This document shows, piece after piece, positions 1-6,493 of a stretch of DNA of 14,807 nt. The translations under genes were made by a program, and so were the position numbers. The stretch spans positions 1 through 14,807 of the forward strand of contig JASLDA010000168.1 of the NCBI GenBank assembly GCA_030151745.1, given 5' to 3'. Below the pieces are notes generated by a model, which saw only the letters and a program-made list of their open reading frames with translations, was not told where the DNA came from and searched no databases. This DNA is from Chitinophagaceae bacterium (GTDB lineage: Bacteria; Bacteroidota; Bacteroidia; Chitinophagales; Chitinophagaceae). Within the stretch, counting starts at the first letter, position 1, and each line of letters begins with the position of its first letter.

Positions 1-87
1 GACGACCAGGGACGCTCGCTGTCCCAGGACGTGCGGCAGCATGCGAAGACGAAGTCGAAACCGGGGCAGGGAGCGTCCCTGGTCGTC
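1..87. repeat. Inverted repeat flanking a flipped coding segment
   Basis: GACGACCAGGGACGCTC at 1-17 has its exact reverse complement at 71-87. The match extends to 25 bp (1-25 against 63-87) with two mismatches, one of them a G-T wobble. The 37-nt loop (26-62) and the inner arms hold coding sequence that reads sensibly only in the orientation opposite to the rest of the gene. A third copy of the outer arm's reverse complement (CCTGGTCGTCGC, at 78-89 and again at 105-116) is a direct repeat, explained by the protein's doubled DDQGR motif. The repeat could be a site of DNA inversion or the product of a fold-back rearrangement or assembly error. Confidence 0.85.
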
Positions 88-195
88 GCTTTCGCTGAAG
101 CGCCCCTGGTCGTCGCGGCGTACATAGCGTTTATCCCCGTTAGGCGCGATGAGCTCGCGTTTATGACCGCTCTTTTTTGGTTCCTTGCCTGCCAT
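1..195 (-). CDS. Small basic hydrophilic protein, partial; 3' part inverted
   Basis: Reading the minus strand from the ATG at 195-193 gives 65 open codons to the window edge. The first 42 residues form a credible hydrophilic basic protein: MAGKEPKKSGHKRELI, then a core NGDKRYVRRDDQGRF, then SESDDQGRS. I recall uncharacterised small bacterial proteins with a KRYVRRD..GRF..SDD.GRSL pattern that continue with a basic tail ending in PGQG; no function is known to me. After residue 42 the frame stays open but becomes scrambled (LPRFRLRLRMLPH...). The expected continuation (LSQDVRQHAKT...KPGQG) is instead encoded on the PLUS strand at about 18-72, in the frame of position 1. The C-terminal coding segment is therefore flipped between the inverted repeats at 1-25 and 63-87. 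As it stands the gene is broken or in an 'off' orientation. No clear promoter or ribosome binding site is visible. The N-terminal part is well supported; the state of the 3' end is uncertain because the window stops here. Confidence 0.6.
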   Translation of the reverse strand, partial: MAGKEPKKSGHKRELIAPNGDKRYVRRDDQGRFSESDDQGRSLPRFRLRLRMLPHVLGQRASLVV

Positions 196-278
196 AGCCG
201 GATATTTTATTGGTGAGCAATTACAGCAGGTAAGCAGCAACTTCATGCCGCGGCTGCAGGCTGAAATGTTACAATTTC

Positions 279-758
279 CTATCGCAGCAACTCTTCGAGC
301 GTCCCGAGCACCGTATCCACGTAGTGCTGCTGTGCATCCTGTCCGCGGAGCGCCCCGGCGTCCATGCGGATCGTGCGCAGGAGTTCCCCGTTGCGGCAGA
401 ACGCGGCGAAGGCAAACACGGCGTTCCCCGATTCCGGGGTGGGCGTGGAGTAGCCGGTTATGCCGATGCCCCAGTTGGCGATGAACTTGTCCGCCGCTCC
501 GGCCGCCAGCTCCTGCGCCGTCTGCTCGGACACGCAATTGCAGCGCAGGGCCTGGACCGGGTTGACCCGCAGCTGGCGGGCTTTCTGTCCCAGGTTGTAC
601 GCCGTCAGCCCGCCCTCGAAAAATTCCATGGCGCCCTCCGCCGAGGCCAGGGCGGCCTGCAGGAAGCCTGCCGTGACGCTTTCGCCGACTGCGATGCTCT
701 GCCCCGCGGCCATGAGCTTATCCTTGATCCGGTTGATCCGGTCTGTATCGAACTGCAT
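279..758 (-). CDS. CinA-family protein, C-terminal domain only (PncC-like)
   Basis: This 159-residue protein matches the length and pattern of the stand-alone CinA C-terminal domain. In other bacteria that domain is a nicotinamide-nucleotide amidohydrolase (PncC), which returns NMN to NaMN in the pyridine nucleotide cycle. Visible family motifs are GESVTAG (25-31, where PncC has ESCTGG), FEGGLTAYN (47-55), K59, NCVSE (74-78) and GIGITGYSTPTPES (97-110, where PncC has GIxGxAGP). The Cys of ESCTGG is Val and the AGP is replaced. This looks like the variant I associate with Bacteroidota, and its deamidase activity is not assured. The ATG at 758 is preferred over upstream codons because AAGG lies 8 nt upstream and the domain begins at once. 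It is divergent from the SDR gene, with a promoter-like sequence at 865-894. The domain family is certain; the enzymatic activity is inferred. Confidence 0.9.
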   Translation of the reverse strand: MQFDTDRINRIKDKLMAAGQSIAVGESVTAGFLQAALASAEGAMEFFEGGLTAYNLGQKARQLRVNPVQALRCNCVSEQTAQELAAGAADKFIANWGIGITGYSTPTPESGNAVFAFAAFCRNGELLRTIRMDAGALRGQDAQQHYVDTVLGTLEELLR

Positions 759-864
759 ATTGATAACCTTGAGTTTGATCCGGGCCCCGGTGCAGGCGCC
801 CTTGCTTCCCCGCCGAAAATTCTGTGCCCGGTCCCGGCTGCCGTGTTTACCCGCCGCTGCAGCC

Positions 865-894
865 AAAACGTAGATAAAATGCGATCCGGCTCAA
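865..894 (-). promoter_or_regulatory. Bacteroidota-type promoter for the CinA-like gene
   Basis: On the minus strand TTG (894-892), a 19-nt spacer and TACGTTTT (872-865) match the Bacteroidota housekeeping pattern TTG ... TAnnTTTG in 7 of 8 positions of the -7 box. The predicted start of transcription lies near 858, giving a leader of about 100 nt. The rest of the 759-977 divergent spacer shows no other strong signal. In particular I see no matching promoter for the SDR gene on the plus strand. Confidence 0.5.
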
Positions 895-977
895 CATAAT
901 CCGGGCCGGCAGCGGCTCCGGGGCGCCGATTCCGGACTGGCATTTTTTTTCTGGCTGCGGGTCAAATCCTCCACCTT

Positions 978-1778
978 ATGGAAAATCGTAAGCACGCGCT
1001 GATCACAGGCGCTACGGCGGGCATCGGCCTGGAGCTTGCAAGATTGTTTGCCCGCGATGGCTATACCCTGACCATCGTGGCCCGCACGGCCGAAGATCTG
1101 CAGCGTACCGCCCGGGAACTGCGGTCGGACTACGGCGTCGAGGTCCGGACCATTGCCCGGGATCTCATGCTTCCCGAAGGGCCCTTCGACGTATGCCGGG
1201 AAGTGGATGCCGCCGGCATACCGGTGGATGTGCTGGTCAACGACGCGGGACAGGGGCTGTACGGAGAGTTTACGGAGACGGATATCCGCCGCGAGCTGGA
1301 CATCATCCGGCTCAATATCGACGCATACCTGGTGCTGGGCAAGCATTTCCTGCAGCAGATGGTCGGCCGCGGGTCCGGCAGGGTGCTCAATGTCGCCAGT
1401 ATCGCCAGCCGTCTGCCCGGGCCGCTGCAATCCGTTTACCACGCGTCGAAGGCCTTCGTGCTTTCCTGGTCGGAAGCGATCCGCTTCGAAGTGAAGGACA
1501 AGGGCGTCACGGTGACGGCGCTGATGCCCGGTCCTACCGATACGGACTTCTTCCGCAAAGCCGACATGGAATCCTCGAAGCTGGTGCAGGAAGGCAGCAT
1601 GAGCGATCCTGCGGCAGTTGCCAGGGACGGCTACGAGGCGCTGATGGCCGGCGAGGACAAGGTCATTTCAGGAATGAAAAACAAGCTGCAGGTAGGCATG
1701 AGCAATATGATGCCCGATCCGGCGCTTGCCGCGCAGATCTATCAGCAGAGCAAGCCGGCGGAAGGCGGGCAGGAATAG
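978..1778 (+). CDS. Short-chain dehydrogenase/reductase (SDR)
   Basis: A classical SDR of 266 residues with a Rossmann fold. The cofactor motif TGATAGIG is at 10-17, and an Arg after the second strand (VART, around 36) suggests NADP(H). NDAG at 88-91 stands in place of the usual NNAG. The catalytic set is N113, S141, Y154 and K158 (YHASK). The PGPTDTDF stretch (184-191) and the following loop form the substrate lid. The first ATG gives a protein that starts directly before the first beta strand, as expected. A cytoplasmic oxidoreductase is certain; the substrate cannot be told from sequence. The next small gene starts 29 nt downstream and may be cotranscribed. The ribosome binding site is weak, as is usual in this phylum. 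Confidence 0.93.
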   Translation: MENRKHALITGATAGIGLELARLFARDGYTLTIVARTAEDLQRTARELRSDYGVEVRTIARDLMLPEGPFDVCREVDAAGIPVDVLVNDAGQGLYGEFTETDIRRELDIIRLNIDAYLVLGKHFLQQMVGRGSGRVLNVASIASRLPGPLQSVYHASKAFVLSWSEAIRFEVKDKGVTVTALMPGPTDTDFFRKADMESSKLVQEGSMSDPAAVARDGYEALMAGEDKVISGMKNKLQVGMSNMMPDPALAAQIYQQSKPAEGGQE

Positions 1779-1807
1779 TCCGGTGTTCACTTTCTAAAAC
1801 AGCAGTC

Positions 1808-2005
1808 ATGGCAAACAAGAAACATGAAAATGCCGCCGAAGGGCGCGGCGGCGCGAAATCCGCCGGCGGGCAGCAAAAGACGGCGGCGGACTTCGACCGC
1901 ACAGTACGGGAAGCGGAGAAGGAATCGCCCCGAACGGCCAAGCCCGGTTCTTCCGGGGGCGACCGCAGCAAGCAGCACAATAACGGGCGCGGCGGAGGGA
2001 AATAG
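1808..2005 (+). CDS. Small hydrophilic, probably disordered protein
   Basis: This 65-residue reading frame starts with ATG 29 nt after the SDR stop codon and ends just before a hairpin, so it fits as the last gene of a two-gene unit. It is rich in Gly, Lys, Arg, Ser and Asn. It has no hydrophobic segment and only one short acidic/basic stretch that could be helical (FDRTVREAEKES, about 29-40). Both ends are low-complexity and basic. Such proteins are usually intrinsically disordered. I do not recognise a family and propose no function. A longer open frame runs through it from inside the SDR gene, but the part before 1808 is an out-of-frame shadow. Existence is likely but not certain. Confidence 0.55.
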   Translation: MANKKHENAAEGRGGAKSAGGQQKTAADFDRTVREAEKESPRTAKPGSSGGDRSKQHNNGRGGGK

Positions 2006-2025
2006 CGGGACGTGCCGTTCGCTGC

Positions 2026-2052
2026 ACAGGCCGGGATAAGTTCCCGGCCTGT
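2026..2052 (+). terminator. Hairpin terminator after the SDR/small-protein unit
   Basis: ACAGGCCGGGA (2026-2036) and TCCCGGCCTGT (2042-2052) form a perfect 11-bp stem with a 5-nt loop, 20 nt after the small gene's stop codon. Only two further T residues follow, so the U-tract is poor. It separates the unit from rmuC. Confidence 0.6.
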
Positions 2053-2106
2053 TTGGCATTGCCGGGCCGGCAGCGGAAATTTAGCATCCGAAACCCCTGC
2101 CCGCCC

Positions 2107-3486
2107 ATGAGCCTTTTCCTGCTGTTTCTGCTACCCTGTCTTGCTATTCTCCTGACCTGGCTGCTCCTTTCCAGGAGCCGCGCGGCCGATTCCCTGCGCC
2201 TGGATACCGAGCTCCGGCTGCTGCGGGATCAGCTGAGCGAGGCGCAGCAAAGCCAGAGGAGCCTGACGGCGTCCGAAGCTGCCGCCAGGGCTCACCTGGA
2301 GGCGGCGCTGGAACGCCAGCGTGAGCTCTCGGCGCAACGCGAGGAGAGCCTGGCAACCATCGAATCCCTGCGCCTGGCCCTGGCCGCGCGGCAGGATACG
2401 CTGACCCGGCAGCAGGCCGAGCTCGAGCAGCAGGAGCTGAGATTCCGCGAGCAGCAGGCATTCCTGGAGCGGACGAAAGCCGAAATGGAACGGGAATTCC
2501 GGCTTATTGCAAGCGCGAGCCTGGAGCAGCAGGGCGGACAGCTGGCGGGGCAGCAGCAGGAACGCCTGGCTCATACGCTGGAACCGTTCCGCGTGCAGCT
2601 GGAGGCGTTCCGCAGGCAGGTCGACGAGCGTTTCGGCGCCGAAGCCGAGGGGCGCGCGAGCCTGAAAGGAGAGCTGAGCAAAATGCTGGAGCTGAACCAG
2701 ACGATCTCCCAGCAGACCCGGAACCTTACGCAGGCGCTCAGCCGCCAGAGCCGGCAGCAGGGCGTGTACGGGGAAGAGGTGCTGGAGACTATCCTCAGCA
2801 ATGCCGGCATGATCGAAGGAGAGCATTTTTACCGGCAGGTCGCCACCCGTAACGAGGACGGGCAGCGCATCCGCCCCGATATCATCATCCGCCGCCCGGA
2901 AGGCCTGTCGATCGTGGTCGACAGCAAGGTGAGCCTTACGCATTACCTGCAGTACTGCGAGCCGGGACTGTCCGAGGCTGCCGAGCGGGAGCTGCGCAAA
3001 GCGGTGTACGGATCCTTCAGGGCCCATATCGACGGGCTGAGCGCGAAGAAGTACGATACCGTGGAAGGCACGGCCGATTTCGTACTGCTGTTCACGCCGG
3101 TGGAGAACGCCTATACCGTCGCCACGAATCACGACCCCGATCTGCGGGTCTACGCCTTCACGAAGAACGTGTTCGTCGTCACGCCTTCGAGCTTACTGCT
3201 GGTCGTGAAGATGATCTCGGATCTATGGCAGAAGGACCGCGTCAGCCGGGGCGTGCAGGACATGGCGGAGCAGGCGCGGAAGGTCTATGAAAAAGCCTGC
3301 CTGTTCATCGGCAGCTTCGAGGCCATGGGCAAATCGCTGGACCGGGCCCGCGCCGAGTGGGAGCAGGCGGCAGGCCGGCTGCAGGGGCATGGCGGCATGC
3401 TCAGCCAGGGCAGGAAGCTCGAAAAGATGCTGGGCACGATGACGACAAAGCAGCTGCCGGAGCGGGTGGGGGAGGGTTTGCAATAG
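2107..3486 (+). CDS. rmuC: DNA recombination protein RmuC
   Basis: The 459-residue protein has the standard RmuC architecture. An N-terminal membrane anchor (residues 1-22, almost all Leu/Phe/Ile/Ala) is followed by a long Gln/Glu/Arg/Leu coiled coil (about 30-215). Then comes the RmuC nuclease-like domain: GVYGEE at 219-224, RPD at 256-258 and VDSK at 271-274, which together resemble a PD-(D/E)XK core. RmuC is linked to limiting inversions and short-repeat rearrangements of DNA in E. coli. The ATG at 2107 is chosen because the anchor begins there; codons further upstream would add a charged, Pro-rich stretch. The last codon and the TAG stop lie inside the first unit of a heptamer repeat array, so the C-terminal Leu-Gln end is partly repeat-derived. 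No separate terminator is seen. Confidence 0.95.
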   Translation: MSLFLLFLLPCLAILLTWLLLSRSRAADSLRLDTELRLLRDQLSEAQQSQRSLTASEAAARAHLEAALERQRELSAQREESLATIESLRLALAARQDTLTRQQAELEQQELRFREQQAFLERTKAEMEREFRLIASASLEQQGGQLAGQQQERLAHTLEPFRVQLEAFRRQVDERFGAEAEGRASLKGELSKMLELNQTISQQTRNLTQALSRQSRQQGVYGEEVLETILSNAGMIEGEHFYRQVATRNEDGQRIRPDIIIRRPEGLSIVVDSKVSLTHYLQYCEPGLSEAAERELRKAVYGSFRAHIDGLSAKKYDTVEGTADFVLLFTPVENAYTVATNHDPDLRVYAFTKNVFVVTPSSLLLVVKMISDLWQKDRVSRGVQDMAEQARKVYEKACLFIGSFEAMGKSLDRARAEWEQAAGRLQGHGGMLSQGRKLEKMLGTMTTKQLPERVGEGLQ

Positions 3487-3549
3487 GCAATAGGCAATCC
3501 GCAATAGGCAATGGGCAATCCGCAATAGGCAATAGGCAATGGGCAATTC
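3480..3549 (+). repeat. Tandem heptanucleotide array GCAATNN x10
   Basis: Ten uninterrupted 7-bp units share GCAAT and differ in the last two bases: AG, AG, CC, AG, GG, CC, AG, AG, GG, TC. The order suggests a 21-bp higher unit (AG, AG/GG, CC) that was duplicated and then decayed. The first unit contains the final bases and stop codon of rmuC. The units recur in reverse complement at 3639-3673. Confidence 0.95.
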
Positions 3550-3638
3550 TTAGCTTATACAGCGCCAGGCTCTGCCGTAGGTGCTGAGCTTGCCTGTGGG
3601 CCAAAGCCGGAGGCTATGTATGCTAAGGTTCCCGCTCC

Positions 3639-3673
3639 ATTGCAAATTGCCTATTGCAGATTGCAAATTGGTA
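3639..3673 (-). repeat. Inverted-orientation heptamer array (ATTGCNN x4)
   Basis: Units ATTGCAA, ATTGCCT, ATTGCAG and ATTGCAA, plus a decayed ATTGGTA, are the reverse complement of the GCAATNN family found after rmuC. ATTGCCTATTGC (3646-3657) is exactly complementary to GCAATAGGCAAT, which occurs four times in the first array (from 3480, 3501, 3522 and 3529). An RNA spanning both could therefore fold in several registers. Inside, CTTAGC (3549-3554) and GCTAAG (3622-3627) add a further stem. The 85-90 bp between the arrays encodes nothing I recognise. Confidence 0.9.
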
Positions 3674-3681
3674 CCGAACGG

Positions 3682-3933
3682 CTAGTTGCGGAATGTCAGG
3701 AACTCGAATGGGCGGTCTCCGTAGACCAGCCGCTTGCGCCGCCGCGACGGCTTGGCGGTCTGCAGCGAAGTATGGTGGTACACGTCCAGCACTTCCGTGG
3801 CGCGGACGATGCATTCCGGTGTATCCACCAGGTTGATAGTCTCGATAAGCGAGTCTACCTGCTGGTCAAAGCTATCGGTCCACTGGCGGGCGGCTTTGGT
3901 GGTCAGTAAAAGTTCGCGGGTAGAGCCGGGCAT
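3682..3933 (-). CDS. Uncharacterised 83-residue protein
   Basis: An ATG-to-TAG frame whose residue pattern looks like a folded protein followed by a basic tail. The N-terminal half is predicted helical (about 5-52, with DSFDQQVDSLIETINLVD and ECIVRATEVLDVYHH). The C-terminal part carries a strongly basic patch KPSRRRKR (61-68) and ends in an aromatic stretch YGDRPFEFLTFRN (71-83). No signal peptide or membrane segment is seen. The basic patch could bind nucleic acid, but that is a guess. A promoter-like sequence 29 nt upstream (3962-3992) and AT-rich flanks support a real single gene on this strand. The overlapping plus-strand frames lack such support. I do not recognise the family. Confidence 0.6.
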   Translation of the reverse strand: MPGSTRELLLTTKAARQWTDSFDQQVDSLIETINLVDTPECIVRATEVLDVYHHTSLQTAKPSRRRKRLVYGDRPFEFLTFRN

Positions 3934-3961
3934 ATAGCTAATGCGATTTAATAGTACTCTG

Positions 3962-3992
3962 AAAAATTAGTCACTGCCGCCCGACTATACAA
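3962..3992 (-). promoter_or_regulatory. Bacteroidota-type promoter for the 83-residue protein
   Basis: On the minus strand TTG (3992-3990), a 20-nt spacer and TAATTTTT (3969-3962) fit TTG-N19/20-TAnnTTTG with one mismatch. Transcription would start near 3955, leaving a leader of about 22 nt. It lies in the AT-rich gap right after the hflX stop codon, where no good terminator hairpin is visible. Confidence 0.5.
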
Positions 3993-4019
3993 CCTAGTAA
4001 CGGAATATTAATTTTCTAT

Positions 4020-5204
4020 TCAGTAAAACTGTGTCAGGTAAGGGTATCGATCTGCATACAGCGACTTCACTTTTTCGAGTATCGTTTCCCGCAGACCTTC
4101 CATATTGCGGCGTTCGATTGCCGAGACAAATACGGCATTCCCGCCGGTCTCCGTCTCCCAGCGTTTCTCGAGCTGGGTGAGCAGATCGGTTTTGGTTTCC
4201 GCATCCAGCCACTCGTCGAAGGTGCGCTCTTCGTAAAGGTCCATTTTATTGAAGATGGTCAGCGTCGGCTTGTCGAAGGCGCCTATATCCTGCAGGGTCG
4301 CGTTCACGGTTCCCATCTGGTCCTCGTACGCCGGGTGGCTGATATCGACGACGTGCAGCAGGCAATCTGCCTCGCGGACCTCGTCCAGGGTGCTTTTGAA
4401 GCTTTCCACGAGGTGGTGCGGCAGCTTGCGGATGAAGCCCACCGTATCGCTCAGCAGGAAGGGCGTCTGTTCGTAGACGACTTTCCGGGTCGTCGTGTCC
4501 AGGGTGGCGAACAGCTTGTTTTCCGCGAAGACCTCGCTTTTGCTGAGGACATTCATCAGCGTGCTTTTCCCGACATTGGTATATCCCACCAGGGCCACGC
4601 GGATATAAGTGCCGCGTTCCTGGCGCTGCGTCTGGGCCTGCTTGTCGATCTCCTTGAGACGGCGGCGCAGCAGGGAGATCTTGTCCTTGACGATCCGGCG
4701 GTCGGTCTCGATTTCCGTTTCGCCGGGGCCCCGGGAACCGATGCCGCCTCCCTGGCGCTCCAGGTGCTGCCACATGCCCTTGAGGCGGGGCAGCAGGTAC
4801 TGGTACTGGGCCAGCTCCACCTGCACCTTGGCCTGCGCCGTCTTCGCGCGGCGCGCGAAAATATCGAGGATGAGGTCCGAGCGGTCTATGGTCTTGACCC
4901 CCGTGGCCTTCTCGATATTGATGATCTGCGAGCCGGTCAGCTCGTCGTCGAAGATCAGCAGGTTGGCGCCTTTGGCCTGGGCGTAGGCCTTTATCTCCTC
5001 GAGCTTGCCCTTGCCCACGAAGGTGCGGCTGTCGCGGTGCGGCAGCTTCTGCATGAAGCTTTTAACGGCGACGGCTCCCGCCGTGGAGGCCAGGAATGCC
5101 AGCTCGTCCAGGTATTCCTTGGTCTGCGTCTCGGTCTGATCCTTCGTGATAAGGCCGATCAGGATCGCACGTTCTTCCTCGAGTATGGTTTTCTTTTCTA
5201 ACAA
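4020..5204 (-). CDS. hflX: GTPase HflX
   Basis: This 394-residue P-loop GTPase acts on ribosomes; in E. coli HflX splits stalled ribosomes after heat stress. The N-terminal HflX domain (about 13-200) carries GKGKLEEI (64-71) and the diagnostic GGGIGSRGPGETEIETDRR (152-170). A coiled coil (170-197) leads to the G domain. G1 is GYTNVGKST (207-215), G2 sits in TLDTTTR (234-240), G3 is DTVG (253-256), G4 is NKMD (319-322) and G5 is SAI (361-363). All nucleotide-binding residues are intact. No in-frame ATG exists at the 5' end. The only sensible start is TTG at 5204-5202, which gives MLEKKTILEEERAILIGL and the expected family N-terminus. A TTG start can lower translation. The gene follows porQ on the same strand, but a hairpin stands between them. 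Confidence 0.97.
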   Translation of the reverse strand: MLEKKTILEEERAILIGLITKDQTETQTKEYLDELAFLASTAGAVAVKSFMQKLPHRDSRTFVGKGKLEEIKAYAQAKGANLLIFDDELTGSQIINIEKATGVKTIDRSDLILDIFARRAKTAQAKVQVELAQYQYLLPRLKGMWQHLERQGGGIGSRGPGETEIETDRRIVKDKISLLRRRLKEIDKQAQTQRQERGTYIRVALVGYTNVGKSTLMNVLSKSEVFAENKLFATLDTTTRKVVYEQTPFLLSDTVGFIRKLPHHLVESFKSTLDEVREADCLLHVVDISHPAYEDQMGTVNATLQDIGAFDKPTLTIFNKMDLYEERTFDEWLDAETKTDLLTQLEKRWETETGGNAVFVSAIERRNMEGLRETILEKVKSLYADRYPYLTQFY

Positions 5205-5222
5205 ATCCGGTATAGTGTAAGA

Positions 5223-5236
5223 CCGTAAAATTACGG
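5223..5236. promoter_or_regulatory. 14-bp dyad CCGTAAAATTACGG upstream of hflX
   Basis: CCGTAA-AA-TTACGG begins 19 nt before the hflX start codon. On the minus strand it contains TAATTTTA, which fits the -7 box TAnnTTTG in 7 of 8 positions, so a protein bound here would cover the promoter. No clear -33 TTG sits at the usual distance. The dyad agrees in 12 of 14 positions with the one upstream of the SNF2 gene (13112-13125). Confidence 0.45.
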
Positions 5237-5260
5237 CAGCCGGTTTGCCGATCTGAGAAT

Positions 5261-5290
5261 TTCGGGAAACCGGGCCCCGGCTTGCCCGAA
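5261..5290 (-). terminator. Hairpin after porQ
   Basis: Starting 8 nt past the porQ stop, the minus strand folds TTCGGG/CCCGAA (6 bp), a single-base bulge, then AAGCCGG/CCGGTTT (7 bp with one G-U pair) closing on a GGC loop. It is stable and GC-rich, though only A/T-mixed sequence follows rather than a U-tract. It likely ends porQ transcripts before hflX. Confidence 0.6.
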
Positions 5291-5297
5291 CGGTACG

Positions 5298-6410
5298 CTA
5301 GAGCTCCTTCTCCGTGTACGCCGCATTCCAGCCCGCGCGCTCCGTGCCTTTGCCGATGCCCGTGAGCTGCCCGAGATTCAGCGCGAGGCCGAATTCGTTA
5401 TAGGCTCCTGCGATATGATAGTAGGAGCGGGCATAGCGGATATGGATCTTGTTCAGATCGATGCTTGCGCCGAAGCTGAAGCCGGCCAAGCCCTTCTTTT
5501 CCGAGATGGCCAGCTCCCCGCGGTGGAGATGATTGTAGGCCACCCCTATCGTGATGCGCTTTCCCAGGCTCAGCTCGCCGCCGAAGATGAAGTGGCGGAA
5601 GAACTTATCGGCAAAATGCGAGCCGGTAAGCTCCGAGCTGTCTATGGTGCCGAGGAGGGTGGAGGTCTGGATATCTGTGGGGTTATTGTAGCGGACGTCC
5701 CATTCGTAAAGATGGTGCACCGTCGCCATTACGCGCAGGGGGAGGTGGGCGAAGCGCTTGGAGATGCCGAGCTGCAGGTCGAAGGGCATGGGCTCCTGGC
5801 CGATCCCGCCGTACGTGGCCACCATGGCGCCCATGTTCTTGGCTACGGCGCCGAGCACCAGCAGGTTGGCCGTATCCGTGTACGTGATGCCGACATCGGC
5901 GAGCAGGCCTGCCGCGACCTTGTCCGCGAAGCCGGAGTGGGCGAACTTCAGCGTCGCGCCGTAGCGCCAGCGTTCCAGGTACTGCCGGCTGGCGCCGACG
6001 GATATGGCATAGTCGGTAGCCCGGAAGCTGCCGATGACGTTGCCGATATTGTCGGTCGCATCGAAGCTGCCGTAGTTGAGGTACTGTACGCCCAGCAGGA
6101 AGGAGGTGTTCAGCTTCGGGACGTGATAGCCGTAGGCCAGGTTGGCGATCGATACGCCGGCGTAGTAGCTGTCGTAGGACAGGCTCAGCTGATTGTGCAG
6201 GAAGGGCCGCATCAGGGCCGGGTTCTGCAGGGCCAGGCTGATGTCCTGCATCGGGTTTGCCACGTTGATGCCGCCCAGGGCGGTAATATGCGGAGATTGG
6301 GGGAGGCGGAGGAACTCGAAGGCATGCTGCCCCCCGGTGACCTGCGCCCCCGCCGTGCCTGCGAAGACCAGGAGTCCCGCGCAAAGCATACTGCGTATCC
6401 GTTTCGTCAT
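5298..6410 (-). CDS. porQ: Type IX secretion system protein PorQ
   Basis: A 370-residue outer-membrane protein. A signal peptide (basic MTKRIR, hydrophobic 8-20, probable cleavage after AGA near 22) precedes the PorQ hallmark: GGQHAFEFLRLPQSPH (26-41), TALGG (43-47) and LQNPALM (61-67). The rest is alternating beta strands of a FadL/PorV-like barrel with many aromatic strand ends (LSLSYDSYYAG, about 76-85; the final strand region AYNEFGLALNL). In the T9SS, PorQ belongs to the cell-surface attachment complex with PorU, PorV and PorZ, which cleaves the sorting domain and attaches cargo to the surface lipopolysaccharide. No other T9SS core gene is nearby, which is normal since por genes are scattered. 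The start is just 15 nt past the fabI hairpin; a weak TTATTTTG -7-like box is the only promoter hint. Homologues are often mislabelled as penicillin-binding proteins. Confidence 0.9.
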   Translation of the reverse strand: MTKRIRSMLCAGLLVFAGTAGAQVTGGQHAFEFLRLPQSPHITALGGINVANPMQDISLALQNPALMRPFLHNQLSLSYDSYYAGVSIANLAYGYHVPKLNTSFLLGVQYLNYGSFDATDNIGNVIGSFRATDYAISVGASRQYLERWRYGATLKFAHSGFADKVAAGLLADVGITYTDTANLLVLGAVAKNMGAMVATYGGIGQEPMPFDLQLGISKRFAHLPLRVMATVHHLYEWDVRYNNPTDIQTSTLLGTIDSSELTGSHFADKFFRHFIFGGELSLGKRITIGVAYNHLHRGELAISEKKGLAGFSFGASIDLNKIHIRYARSYYHIAGAYNEFGLALNLGQLTGIGKGTERAGWNAAYTEKEL

Positions 6411-6425
6411 GCTGTAGTACGCAAA

Positions 6426-6487
6426 ATAATGCGTTTAAAATGCCGGCGCGCCACGCAGCGCAACCGGCATCTTAAACGCTGCATTAT
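6426..6487 (-). terminator. Long hairpin terminator after fabI
   Basis: Between fabI and porQ, ATAATGC (6426-6432) pairs with GCATTAT (6481-6487). GTTTAAAATGCCGG (6433-6446) pairs with CCGGCATCTTAAAC (6464-6477) with one mismatch and a 3-nt bulge, giving about 20 pairs around a 17-nt GC-rich loop. On the minus strand the stem is followed by TTTTGC, a short U-tract. This is the strongest terminator candidate for fabI; porQ would then rely on readthrough or a promoter within the stem. Confidence 0.75.
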
Positions 6488-6493
6488 CGGGAA

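Noticed and set aside
31..216. Plus-strand 61-codon frame at the left edge
   Set aside because: It is the flipped C-terminal segment of the small minus-strand gene joined to the antisense of its N-terminal part, not an independent gene.
3480..3673. CRISPR array
   Set aside because: Units are 7 bp and contiguous, with no unique spacers and no cas genes nearby.
3616..3909. Plus-strand frame overlapping the 83-residue minus-strand gene
   Set aside because: It starts within the heptamer repeats and lacks a promoter; the minus-strand frame has a promoter match and a more protein-like composition.
4335..5201. A 288-codon plus-strand frame opposite hflX, and similar long frames opposite porQ, fabI and rmuC
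   Set aside because: All lie on top of genes with intact family motifs and read as low-information shadows.
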